Shown here piece after piece: positions 1-12,000 of a stretch of DNA of 64,000 nt. The notes under the pieces are model-generated. The model ran no database searches. It was not told the DNA's origin and worked only from the letters and a program-made list of their open reading frames with translations. The translations under genes and the position numbers were made by a program. Position 1 is the first letter of the stretch; every line of letters begins with the position of its first letter. Source of the DNA: Baylisascaris procyonis (Eukaryota > Nematoda > Chromadorea > Rhabditida > Ascarididae); NCBI GenBank assembly GCA_037389465.1, contig JAZARR010000039.1:1-64000 (forward strand), given 5' to 3'.

Positions 1-747
1 GGCTCTATAGCACCAAAAAGAGCTGTCATTTTGGTATTGACGGTGGATCCTGGATTATTTGTGTATGATCCATACCTACGGAAATGAGATCATTTGCCTT
101 TTAAGGCGCAATCAGAAGGAGCGGAAGGGGGTCGGGGGGAGGGCAGAAGAACAGTCTTTTCAAGAGGTTTGGTACTGATGAGTATTATGCAAACGATCTC
201 ACCTATAAGTTGAATCCATCTCGATTCCTATTTATACGAATATTATTTAATGAATTACGCAGTACTAGTATGGGAGTTGTTCTGAGCGCGCTTGATTTTT
301 GATTTTTTTTTTTTTTTTTTTTTGAGTTCTTCGCATATATTGTTCGAAGCATTAATCGTCTCTAATCTACTTTTGAAACGACAGTGGCCCTGCAGGAGAT
401 GTTTTAAGGAAGGGGATTAAAGTTTCAAATGTTAAGTTTTAACTGGGAACAGTACTAAGGGAAGCCTGTTCAAGTGTTTACGTTGCAGAATCAACAAATT
501 TTTCCTAGTCTTTGTTCAGGTTTTTGGAAAAAACCTGCCGCTTATTGCTGCTTCTATGGTCCATTTCACAGTCTGGCTTCGTAGTTAGATTCTCGTAGAA
601 TGGGAGATGTGAACAGAGGTGAAAGACACGCGGAAAGGACGTCGTATTTTCAGAAGTCTTTGCAATGCTGTCATGCAAGCTTAGTCTGCTGAATCGTCAT
701 GATATTTTCTAACATTTCCCCTTAGAATTATTCGCATTTTTCTTCAG

Positions 748-3380
748 CAGTCGATTTCTTCAACCGAATAAATCTTTTATATGGGACGATCGCTGATGTG
801 TGCACAGCTAAAAGTTGCCCGACGATGAGTGGAGGTCCGAGGTTAGTTGAAATATTTTAAATTTTCATTTTTCCGTCTAAACTTACTGCGATGTTTCTGC
901 AATTCACAAAGATTTCGGAAACTTTTTCATGTGAATAGTTCGATATTCCGATCTTCTTATATGCTTTAGACAATCAGGTTTTGATAAAATTATTGAGTGA
1001 TATAACATATTAGCGCTGATTGCATCGTTTTAAGGTACGAATATTTGTGGCAAGATGGAGTGAACTATAAAAAGCCCACAAGACTACCAGCTCCCGATTA
1101 TATATACCTTCTCATGGACTGGATCGAAATCCGTATAAATGATGAAACCATCTTTCCTTCTAACACCGGTTCGTTTTCAGCGATTGCTTAAGGACTAATA
1201 GATTAAACTGAGTTGGCATTCCAAGTGACTATTCTGTTGCATTGTCTATGTCAGTTCATAAAAATTGCCGAAAACATGCTTTACAGAAATAAGTGGGTAC
1301 GAAATCTACTAATGGAGTGTAGTTATGGATCAACCAACCATCTGGTAGTCTCAATTCTTATTGCCGAAGATCACTGAGTTGAGCGTCGTTCATTCTAAAT
1401 TGTATTGAGCATTAACTGCTGACCGAAAAATGTAGATCGGTGATAGTAGCCTATGAAAGCATTTTGGTCACGGCATGTGTTATTTCGAAGCAATGACTGC
1501 TTATAGTGGGCAGTACTAAATGAGCGCTGAAGAATGAACGATGCCTATGCTGGTCACGGCATTTGTCAAAATCTACTACTAGTTATAAAACATAAACTGG
1601 TTTTATGTGATACTGAGGCGTCACCGTTGGTGACCACTGGAGTGGCTTATGAGTTTTACGTTCATCAAGCATCTGTCTCTGATATAGATTGATTATGACC
1701 GTCGCTAATATCACTTAATGATGAGAGTATTTTCGATGTCCTTTTTTGGAATGGTATTGTGATTGATTTCAGCGGTACCATTCCCACGTGATTTCCGTCA
1801 GATATGCAAAAAAATATTGACACGTCTCTTCCGGGTCTTCGTTCACGTATATATTCATCACTTTGATCGCCTATCGCAGCTTGGCGCGGTAAGTGGCACT
1901 TTCGAAACTTTGGAAGTCTGAACTCACATACGCTATCAGTTGTATTTATAATTCGGCATCGTTATAGTTCGGTTTCACTTTATCACTTTTAGCAATCAAC
2001 AAAACATTGTGAATATCAAAAAAAATGCTAGTCAGGTTGGTCTTTAATGTCGAACTCGACCACAGCCACCCTAAACGATATGGCAACTTGCTATAAAGGT
2101 TCTTCCTGCATCATTTGATGAGCAGTCCTCATCACAACGAGACCGGTAGACGGCGAACGACCGGATGCTGAAACCAACGTCACCAGGGAAGCGTATGCTC
2201 CTCAAAGCTACTTCATCAACGAAGTCAGCGTAGTCTGTCTGCACTGTGTTTATAGCCTACTTAAATCTCGCCTTCGTTCTGAATTTTTCATCAGACGAAA
2301 AGAATTGAGCGTTTGGTCAGTAGTGAACATGATCACTTACTTTGAGAGCAGTTTCTTTACACCGCTCTTTGAATGAGCTGATCTAGCCGATTTACTTTTG
2401 AATAGTTGGATTGCTGAACACCAGTTGGTAATACGGAAACCTCAACGCGTTTGGTAGCTGTGCTCGATGCAATGCTTACCAAAGAACCTATGCGCATTTT
2501 TCAAACAATATTGAGGAAAGCTTTGGAATAGCATCGTGATAGGTTTAGCAGAGTTGAAATGCGACTCCAAAAACACTGTTTCAATCCTTTGTCTTCCCCG
2601 TCACAGATGGTGATGGATAGTTTTATTGGTGGATAGTTTGATGGTGGATAGTTTGACGATGGATAGTTGATAATTTGGATGGTGGATGGTGGATAGTTTT
2701 TGATGCAGATGGTGAATAGTTTCGTTAGTGCATTGCAGGAGCCACACGCAAACACGCTATACAAGCACTTTTACTTTTTTATCACCGAATATGCGATGGT
2801 CTCAAGTAAGGAACTCGATGCGTTGGTATATTCATTTCTTATGTTTTTCATCTTTGGGAATTTATTTTTTCTACGTCTATTTTCTTTCGATGATTTGGGA
2901 ATTCTGAGCAGTTGACTAGAATCTATTCCCAATTTTTCGTTTTCAACGTGTCTTGATCTTTGCCTTATGTTCTTTACGTTTAAATGCGTCGCTCAGCAAC
3001 CTGATATAAAAGTGGTGGTTTCAAAGAAAGGCTCTAAGAAGTAATTGTTGGTTCAACAGACATATAGGTGAGTATAAAAGTAAACTAAGGTAGAGAAGTT
3101 CAAGAGAGGGAGCTGGAACAGTGTATTGTTGAAATTTTGCATTGAGTAGCTAAACTTTTATATGTGCTTGATGGTGGCACGAAACCGAATGAGTTGAAGT
3201 AATATAGAGCGCTTATTAGGGCAGTGCGTTTTGGCATGGGTTATATGGAATGGGATAATGGGGTTTGATGGTGGCGTCCCTTTTGTGCTGCTGGTGCGAC
3301 CGTAAGTGAAATTGTTGAAGAAGGAGATGACAGAGCGATTGCTGGATACAAACCAGAATCGACGCGTTCGGGTCAGCTAA
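748..3380 (+). CDS. MOB3-type kinase activator (Mob/phocein family), 5' end missing
   Basis: Mob proteins are small zinc-binding adaptors that bind and regulate NDR/LATS or STE20-type kinases in the cytoplasm. Five exons join in phase: 748-841, 1035-1168, 1773-1888, 2739-2825 and 3321-3380, giving 162 residues and a TAA stop. Seen in order: [13 protein letters not shown], a CTAKSC pair of zinc cysteines, [45 protein letters not shown], the zinc histidines in [17 protein letters not shown] and finally ELDALKEMT. The wording ([20 protein letters not shown]) is closer to MOB3 (MOBKL2) than to MOB1 or phocein. The N-terminal part, about 60 residues in the family, is not in the window, so the gene begins left of position 1 or in an exon I could not find. 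Acceptors at 1034 (TTTTAAG) and 3320 (GTTGAAG) are atypical but give the expected protein. Family assignment is firm; the last exon is a little less so. Confidence 0.9.
2607..2722 (+). repeat. Short degenerate minisatellite, unit about 15 bp
   Basis: Imperfect tandem copies of a GGTGGATAGTTTGAT-like unit, several of them shortened or diverged. The array lies inside the MOB3 intron and ends only about 16 bp before the acceptor of the exon at 2739, so length changes here would fall close to the branch-point region. Confidence 0.75.
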
Positions 3381-5196
3381 TCTTTGCAAATCAAGAAGAT
3401 GTGGAAGCAGCTCCTTCTCACTCATCGTCCGGCCTTTTGATTCGGCGGATAGGTTTGTCTCAGGACATTGTATGGCGGCCTACCTTCACTTCTGGTTGAT
3501 TGATTCGACTGTTATTGCACTTCCTTCAACTAATGTTCGCTTAGACGCAGTGCTAACTCGGGTGGAGTCGCAACAGAGCGGGATTATTAGTCACAAGAAG
3601 GGAAAAGATTGAAAAGCCTGTACATTTGAAAAAGCCTGGAAATTTTCGTAGAACAGCTCACAGCAATTGACATCATCGGTTTTCCGTTGCAAGTGACGGA
3701 TGTGGCTCTTCCTGTGGTTTTCAAAATGTGGCCATTTGAGTTTTTCTGTGCTCTGTTATTGAATTTCTATACTTTCCCATCAGATGTGAGCGTTTTCCTG
3801 CCAGAAAAACTGCATTGATAACAGGGGTCACATTTACATGTTGTGCTCACAGTAGTCGGATTTCTTTTTGTTTGTTGGGAAATTTGGAGTGGATTAGTCA
3901 GTGGTAATGGATATTGAGTGAGCGAATTTTCTGTGTCGACTATTTTGGAGGACCATGGTGATAGGAAATGTGGACGCAATTGCACCTTGAGTGAGCTCAT
4001 GCAAAGACAAATTGTTCTCATTTTCGATGTATTTGGCTGTATTTTGTGGAATTGCGTTATTGTTAAGTACAGACGCCCTTCTTTTGTAAAGTTTCTTACG
4101 GATTTATCGATTTAATAATTTAAATTTAATTGTTTGTAAAGTAATTGCATTCAGTACACGGTTAGATTAGCTTTCTTATAGGTCAGTTTTGCTTTCAAAG
4201 TTTCTGTCTATAGGTGAAGATTGTACGAAAACTATTCATTAAGTGCTAAAAAAGAGAACATCAATCACAATAATATGCTATCATTTTCTTAACGTTTTTT
4301 TTAAATGTTTTTTTGCCGCATGCTTTGCTGAGCTTCTGTTCGCTTAGAAAATTGTGAAGCCTCTTGGTAACCACTAAGTTCCCCATAGCAGCGAAGCAGC
4401 TAATAAAGGAAGCTGTCTTGAGAATTACAAACTCTTTTAGAAGCTGTTCCCCTCAACACGCCTTGTATATTCCAAATATGCGCAGATAATAACTTCTAAA
4501 CTTCGCATCTTTGAATGATTCTTCTTTTCTATGCATAAACTCATCCAATGAACTTTTTTTAAATTGATGCTGCTGGCTTTTTTTGATGCATAAAGCGCCG
4601 CAAAGTGAGTATCTTTTTATGTCGTTTTCACGCTCAAATAATTGCGCATTGTAAGCGTTAATGGAAGCGTTAGACATATATAGCGTACGGATATCAGACG
4701 GTGCTGCGTGCTATGGGGGATGCATCTTATCCTGTCGCAGACCCATCATGAGCACAAGTCAATCTGATGCTCTTCTTTGTTCAGTTTGCACGCTTCTGTA
4801 TGAGAGTCATAGCTAGAGATTGTTGATCCTTACAGCAGAAATTCTCTCGAAAATCTCCTCGAAATTTTCCATTCTTTGCACTTTATGCTGTTAATCTTCA
4901 TTATAGCTTTGGAAAAATTTTTGTACCCTCCAATTACGCACAAATTTGGCTTCGATTTTGATAGGATATCACATTGCTGAGGGAGTCTTTAACAACGAAG
5001 AAAAATGCCCATTTTCGTGAAAGAAACGCCGTTATAAAGTGCCAGTTTTTAAGCTTTGCTTAGATTTTAAGGTTTCGACACTTGGCAATCCTTTGAGAAT
5101 GTTTGCTGCTCTAGAAATGTCTATGTATTTCACATAGTAGTCTTTGTTCGTTGTGTATTACGCACTTTGCCCTATCTCCTTGAAAATTATGGTAGA
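3381..5196. other. Intergenic, no gene seen
   Basis: Between the MOB3 stop and the next tentative gene. Only short open frames on both strands, none with recognisable similarity or paired splice sites that I could defend. The MOB3 3' UTR should lie at the left end. I saw no clear AATAAA close to the stop. Confidence 0.5.
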
Positions 5197-5807
5197 ATGT
5201 ATGTAAAACTACTGCAAAAAATTACAACTTGGACGAATGGGAAAATATTGGCCGCGGAAGCGATTGATACGACGGTTGAAGTGAAATTGCCTACAAGGTG
5301 AGCCGTCTACCGGCTGCATAGCTGTTTTTTCTTCGTTCAATATTAGAGGCAAAGAATAGTCTTCACAACAAGGCTTTTAAATCATTTCAGGCCATCGATG
5401 TTTAAAACATGGAAAATTTATGCAATTTTCTCACTATTGTGGAGAATGTTGGCAATGTACCAAGCGGACAATTGTTGTATTAGCTTCCGCACTTTTTATT
5501 TTTATTTTATTATGCGGTGAAGTGAAGTTAAGGGATCGCTTACATGTTCGCTTATGGCGTTTTCATTTTAGGACCTCCGAAATTGAATTCTCTTTTGTTA
5601 GCTTTGTGGGGGAAATAGTTTATGATCTGGTTGTTTCACTCGAGTGTTTATTCTCTTATTCGTTTCCTATTTTCCCCATATCAAATTGTATATATTTGTA
5701 GACATGGACGAGGTTATATTTGGCCAACAGCGTTTCGTCTCTCATTCGATGCGTTAGCGCTTTGGGTGTATGCATACTGGCAAGAATATGTCCATCAAAG
5801 TCACTAG
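5197..5807 (+). CDS. Hypothetical small protein, 3 exons (tentative)
   Basis: Exons 5197-5297, 5391-5516 and 5702-5807 join with matching phases (2,2) and consensus-like borders (AG|GTGAGC ... TTTCAG, CG|GTGAAG ... TTGTAG) into 110 codons from ATG to TAG. The first exon reads smoothly (WTNGKILAAEAIDTTVEVK). The second contains a hydrophobic stretch (IYAIFSLLWRMLAMY) that could be a membrane segment. The third is aromatic-rich (GYIWPTAFRLSFDALALWVY). I do not recognise the family. The ATG could be internal to a longer gene, and exon 2 could end elsewhere. The support is splice phase only, so this could be chance. Confidence 0.35.
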
Positions 5808-7047
5808 AAAATGTAAACTTTAAACGCCTATCGAATGGTATAGGAGATGTGGAATACGTCTGAAACAATGGCCTATAAGGTTAGCTGTTGTGCATTTGAG
5901 TGCTTTTAGCGCATCTAAACCCTGCCTACCAACAGATTATCGGATTGTGCGAAGGATTTTCTTAACGAATGATGATCATTGCAGCTTTTCGCATGTCCTT
6001 TCTTACCATTGGTTATAGCAGTATCCCGGTTCTCTATTCTTCGATTGCATAATGTTAAAGTTTCGATGTTATTCAGCGTGTTGACTCTGTTATTTTATTC
6101 GCCTTGTGTTGTTCTTTTTGGCTCTTTTCCTGTGGAAGGTGCCCCATGCTAGGTCGAAAAAGCAGTGAGCAGTTTGTGTTTCGATGAAAGCGTTTTTTGA
6201 CGTTTATTAAGTTAGCTTGTTTTGCATTAATTATGGGTTCCATTTGGAGCATATGATTTAAACTTGCTGCGCATAATTAATAAACATGCCTGAGTGAGTG
6301 CTAATTGAAGCGATTGTTCTTGGAGTTTTGCAGTAAAGCATTTACCACATATAGTCCGTCGAGCTAAAGAACGGGACGTTTCAAAGGAACGAAAGCACCC
6401 CCAAGTTATCTGGCGAGGCACAAAATGAAAATTCGCATAAGCTGCAGATTAACTCAACGAAAAACCATCGCTGTTGGGGTCCTACAAAGTGGTGGTCTAT
6501 CCTCTGTCTTTGAAAGACCTCTAAAGGATGCCGTTCTGTGTAATCGTGAACAGAAGCTCTATCCAACTCATTTTTAATTCCAATAGTTGGAAGCAATAAG
6601 AAGCAGTAAGGGGAACAGTATGTGATCAGTATTAGCAAGCAACAATTAGCAAAAACTTCGCGAAGCAGTGCTGTCAACTCATTGTGGTTTTTTAAACTAC
6701 TATGATTTAAGTTGCTCTCTCCGAAATTTCAGAGACTATTGTACGCTAAACTTCACCATCGCGAAAGTTGCTCAGGCTAGGTCATTAGTACACTTTAGGG
6801 CACACAGAGGGGAGGTGTGAATTATCGCGTCAAGTGGCGGCTCTCCCCGCGAGTGCCCTCCCCTCAAATTTCGAGATTCCGCTCCTTACGTTGGTATGTA
6901 CATTGCAGATAAGCAGCGCGGACGAACTGCACTTTATGTAGACAAATTTGCAGCATCATAAGAGCAGATTATTAAGAGTAGCATTTGGGAATGCCGAACA
7001 GTCAATGCTGGCAGGGAGATTTGGATGGATATTGCCTGGGATGAATG
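5808..7047. other. Intergenic, no gene seen
   Basis: No recognisable coding sequence. Overlapping minus-strand open frames at 6227-6677 lack family motifs. Around 6790-6870 there is a GC-richer patch with complementary AGGGGAGG / CCCTCCCC blocks, which could be regulatory. Confidence 0.4.
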
Positions 7048-8104
7048 TCATCTATGGCGCGGATCACCATCACCAATGAAATGAAGGGTTACGATAAGTG
7101 ACACGTGCAACTGTGAATCAAGTGCTCGAGCTGGAAAAGTTGTGAACATCAGCTTTTTTGATACTCTTTCCTGCTCTTTTTTCTGTTTTTTTTTTACTGT
7201 TGACGTTGCGTCCTTTGTTGGAATTCTTGAAAGTTCTACTCGTTGGAAGATTATATTTAATCTGTAATTAAAAAGTTCCATGCTGGAACGTTTCACTCGT
7301 TTCCATGACAACTCTCTAACCGCGGCGTCTTTGTTCAGCTTAAATCTGACAATAATGCGGGTAACTGGCACGTTTCTATGTGCTAGCCACATGCATGGAT
7401 TATATCGGTCGATACGGAATATGTTCAATGTGTGGGTTGGTTGTCGCCGCGAGTCCTTGTCCCAATCGATGGCACAGCTCTGATGGTTGCTAAGTCTTTT
7501 ATTCCTAAATATTTTGTGAGGCCTTTTTTTCACTAACCTTGGAACCTTTGTTCATAGCCTAGAAATTGTTCTAAAGGGTTGTGTGCGCATTCATTGGTCA
7601 TTAACGCTACTGCAATTTAGCAACTGTATTAGCCTCAAATCCTATTGTTTTTATGGAATCGGCAATCCTTTCGTTAACTGTCCACAGTAAATATTTTTAT
7701 GGATTGAGACCTAGTACCTTCTTTTCGGATTCTTGCGTATTCTCCAACTGCTCAACCAGTTTAATATTCGTTAATTCACTGCCAAGCTCCCTCGAAAGAT
7801 CCATATGGCAATTGGGTGGGCTCTATTAGTTCGACATATAAAATTCTTTGTGGTGTTCGTTGGCGACATAGTTGAAGCATCCAGCTATAGAGTGGAGACG
7901 TTTGTCGAATGTGATCAGCTACTCTTCCATTAGACGCACTCTCAGCTTAGCATATTGGCCAGAAGTGATCAATGGCGGTGAATTCGTCGACGATCGACGA
8001 GACGAACGACAACCATGCAGGTTGTTAGTTATTGCATTGTTGACGTTAGCAGAGTGTAGCATCGGCTTATTCAACAATGGATCATTAAGGGGGATACTGT
8101 TCAT
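7048..8104 (-). CDS. Hypothetical protein, 4 exons (tentative)
   Basis: On the minus strand, exons 8104-7923, 7820-7718, 7261-7198 and 7130-7048 splice with consistent phases (2,0,1) into 143 codons, ATG to TGA. The N-terminus is Asn/Ser/Pro-rich and carries two dileucine-like clusters (PLNDPLLNKP). The second exon looks helical and charged (MDLSRELGSELTNIKLVEQL). I do not recognise the family. Acceptor borders are TAGAG, TTACAG and TTCCAG; donors are GTAGCT, GTACTA and GTAAAA. The gene would be divergent from the phosphatase gene starting near 9042. An alternative is that only the second exon is real and belongs to another transcript. The single unspliced frame at 7048-7533 is not preferred. 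Confidence 0.33.
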
Positions 8105-9041
8105 TGTTTGCTCACTCTACACTTAGTTCCTAAATCTTAGGGAACGCTAACAGACGTATATTAGCTTTATCGTAATTTCAACTTCACATGCTGCATCAAA
8201 TGAAAATTGCGATGAAAATGTTCGCAAGTTTTTAGAGGAATGTTTTCTAGGAAGGAATTAATTATTGTAAAAGAGGGAATAGATATTTCTTATTAAATTT
8301 TAGCAAGATGTTTCAACGATGCATGACATTTTGCGCATAGGAAACGGCTAACTTATCGTTTTTTTAATGATAGAAAAACGAATGGAGACAAGAATTGAAT
8401 ATAGAGGGATATTCAGGGTTATGTAATATTCTTCTGGAATAATCGCAATTAATTTTTGAGTATTTTTCTTGCCAATGAAAGTTGGTGAATCGAACGGAAA
8501 AAACTACAAAACGTTATCCATTGATAATAAGTTTTTGCAGTGTTGAAGAAGAAAATTTTTCTAAAGAAGTTTAATTTTTTAAACGGCTGAACCGAATTTC
8601 TCAAATCATTTAGGAATTTTATGATGAAAAAAATTGGAACTCTTACACTTTTAAGGGTTCCTCTTTATGAAATCAGATTTATTCAACTTTTTGAGTTTTT
8701 GATGGTTTTTTTTTTTTTTTTTTCTATCATAGTTTGTATGTATTGCGCTTATCTCTTTCTTCGCTCATTTCAAATGCGATGCAAAGTGAACGTTAAATGT
8801 TACGTATTTTCGATCGACTATGTAAATGGTAATTGTGTAGAGACCACTTAATTCATTTGTTCTAACTGGTTATATTTGTTGAAATTACGAAACGACAAAA
8901 GGACTTTTTTTTTGGGGGGGGGTAATGAAGACCACTTAATTCATTTGTTCCAACTGGTTATATTTGTTGAAATTACGAAACGACAAAAGGACTTTTTTTT
9001 GGGGGGGGTAATGAAGACGTCGGTCAATCACACGGTGTTAG
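8105..9041. other. Intergenic between divergent gene models
   Basis: AT-rich with a 16-T run near 8707-8722. It contains the 88-bp tandem duplication described separately. The 5' exon or promoter of the phosphatase gene may lie here, but I could not identify it. Confidence 0.4.
8841..9016 (+). repeat. 88-bp direct tandem duplication
   Basis: Two adjacent copies beginning at 8842 and 8930 (each GACCACTTAATTCATTTG...). They are nearly identical through to the T-run/G-run and GGTAATGAAGAC at the end. Differences are one C/T change and shorter homopolymers in the second copy. The high identity means a recent duplication or an assembly artefact at the poly-T/poly-G tract. Confidence 0.9.
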
Positions 9042-12000
9042 AAGTTAAGTAATTATAACGAAGTATTCGTTAAGGGCTGTTTTATTTACTACCTGCCAAA
9101 AATTACAGCGAAAGCAGCCTATTCTGCAGTAAGATCAGGCATTATAAGGCTCACACCCGATTCGGTTCAATGCAAACTGTACTGCCGAGGCATCAACTGT
9201 AAGTACTGCAGCTGCAAATCATGGAAGAGTAATCAACAAGCGATTCGAGGCATTTATTCCTCATGGTTGGTTTGTGGTTATGTTGTTTTCTTCTCCGCAA
9301 GGGAAATATCCGCCTGATTTGCTCATGGTTTTTTTCTAAAGGCAATCTTGATGAGTGTCGATTGCTCTAGGCTTTGCTCTTGCTAAAGGCACTGAAGGAG
9401 CGGATAGTGGCTGAATGGTTTTTTTTCTTCTATGAGATCAATACTTGACTGAATGGTTTCAAGAATTTTGTGCCTGTCTAGTGTGCTTCCACATTTATTA
9501 ATGATATGCTGTCGATAAGGTCTAAAGAGGAAGTGTGGCCATCGAGACACCTCGCTTTGGTTATGTCATTCAAGCTCATATGCTTGTCCTGCTCGCTTCA
9601 CTCCTAACACAGTGGAGACTTGGCACTGAGTTTGTCTATTGCGTTTTCCATTGATTTTATGGTTCACCGCAGCTAACAGCTTCTTCGATCATTGCGTTTC
9701 ATGACTCGTCCCTAATATAGGAGTTTCCGTATGTGATAACTTCGATGGTTTACAGGATAACCGATAAAATTGTTGCAATGGCGAGGCCTACTATCGAAAC
9801 GTTCACAAAATATGATTTCGTCAATCAATTGAAGAAGTTAGCTTCATTTTATTTTCAAGTATAAGTAAAGAAATACGACTGCACATATAAGCCGCTAACT
9901 TTTTGAAGTATTCGAAAACTTTCAGATGCTCATACTTCGAGAACGGCTTAACGCACAGTGAAAATGAGGACATGCTTGGCATTTCGGTATAAAAGCTTCG
10001 CTGTTTATACTTCCGACCACTTAAGAATTCCGTCCTCTTCCAATTGGAAAAATACTCAGAGTACTGATTCTCCTGATTCTCTTAGACTTTAGCAAAACTA
10101 TGGTCCGTATATTTGCCGAGGACAAATTTCGACCTTGTCAACAAGGGCGGACTTTTAGTGGCACAGCAGTTTGAAAATTCTGAGGTTTTCTGGAGTTCAC
10201 ATAGTAGCCACCGAGCATTGTAGATGACGCAGCTCCAAATGGGGTCAGAAAAGAGGCGATTGGCGATGCCATTCAGTGAAATATGGCGATTGGCGATAAT
10301 ATGGCAATAAATTAAATACGTCTCACATTATGAAACAAGACTCTTAACAGTGCATTTTCAGTATGAAAATTCGAACGATTATTAATATGCAAACAGTTGG
10401 CGAGCATGCATTTTGCGGCCCTACACTTATGCCGTCGGGATTCACTTACGATCCTGAAGTGCTAATGGAAAATAAAAGTTCGTTATTTGCTCATTACAAT
10501 CACTTTTTTGATATGAATTCACCTCACAGTTGCAGAAATTACGACTATATGCAATTGCTGTATTGATAGATCAAAACGTTTGTTTGGGACGAAATGAGAT
10601 CATTACTTGATGGTTGTATATTCTTTGTTTAGATCACATATATGCAGCGAGGGAGAAGTTGTGTGGGTGTAAAACTGCTCAAGGGCAGCGTTGCCGCAAG
10701 CGTAGCTGTGCGTTGCGTGTCACAATCCCCAATCTCCCCTCCGATGCATTATTGTCAATCTAAGTCGAGTCTTCGCGCTGTTGCTATGTTGGAAAGTGGT
10801 TTTCTCAACCGAATCGTTTTCGAGTTAACTTGTTTGCCGTCTCTTCTGAATCGTTTTCTTGTTTTCTAAGTCTTTTTAGCAGCTTCCGAATCTCATTTAA
10901 AAAACATCTTATCGTTTGAAGTGTCCCTGGCTTTCAAAAAAATACAAGTCTATGAATGCAACTGTACTAGCGCTCGCTTGGACATCTCGGTGGCAGTAGG
11001 ATCATTTGTACTATACATTGGTAAGTAGGATATTTGAAAGTGCGTTTAAGAAATTTTATTAGTTATTTCGAATAAATAAATAAAATCACGTCCTTCAATA
11101 GCAATTGATTTTTTTCTTTTGAGCTATGTTGCATCATCTAAATCTTTAAGCGTCAATGTTTTTGTTGCTTGTGACTATGCAATGTTTTTGTTTTTCATAG
11201 CTTCGGCTAACAGTCGTTTAAAATTGAATCGTAAGCAATGGGAAAAGTGACCTTGGAGAAATGCAGAATAGTTTTGAATTTAAGCACCATACACGCTAAA
11301 CGGGGAAGTGCATTATGTAGACACGGTTTGCGCTAATGTACAAGCGTCAACAGCTTAGTTGATACTTTCAGGTAGTACCGAGTTAGCTACTTTTTCCTTA
11401 ATATTTTAGGCAATCTTCAAATAGCAGTCACAATTTTGCAGAAAAATGCACTTTACAAGATCAATTTCTTTCAAAATATATTTAGCAAACGGTGGATATT
11501 AATCACTACTTAGCTAATAAAGAGTAATATTTCAGTTTATTTTTACAATTTTAATTGGCCTGATTTCGGCGCACTAGGACTGCAGCTTCTTCTTGATGTT
11601 GTAAAAGTGATGGATTTTGCGATCAACGAAGGTGAGCCTGAGCGATTTGCTATGCATTAGTTCTTTTCGGCAATTCGCATTATTTATTGAAGTAGATAAC
11701 AGATTGAATGTAAACGAAGTGCACTATTGCGTATTTCCTAGTGGCGGTTTCATATATCTCGCACATTCATTATGCATCCATATAGTTTCTGCCTAATGCA
11801 GTCGACACTTCGCTTATTGTAGGTAAGCTATCTACACATTAAACGTTTGCAGCAACATAACCGCTGTTTCATTCCATGAAGTGTTGGTGAAAATATGTTT
11901 TATTAGCAGTATGCGAATTTTATTATGTTACCGTCAACCATTTGGTTTCGCAGGCAAAAAATATTCGCTTAATGGGAAATTATAACGTCTTTTCGCGTCA

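Noticed and set aside
7048..7533. 161-codon single minus-strand open frame
   Set aside because: Its parts are better explained as two short exons in another frame plus intron; the long frame itself has no recognisable features.
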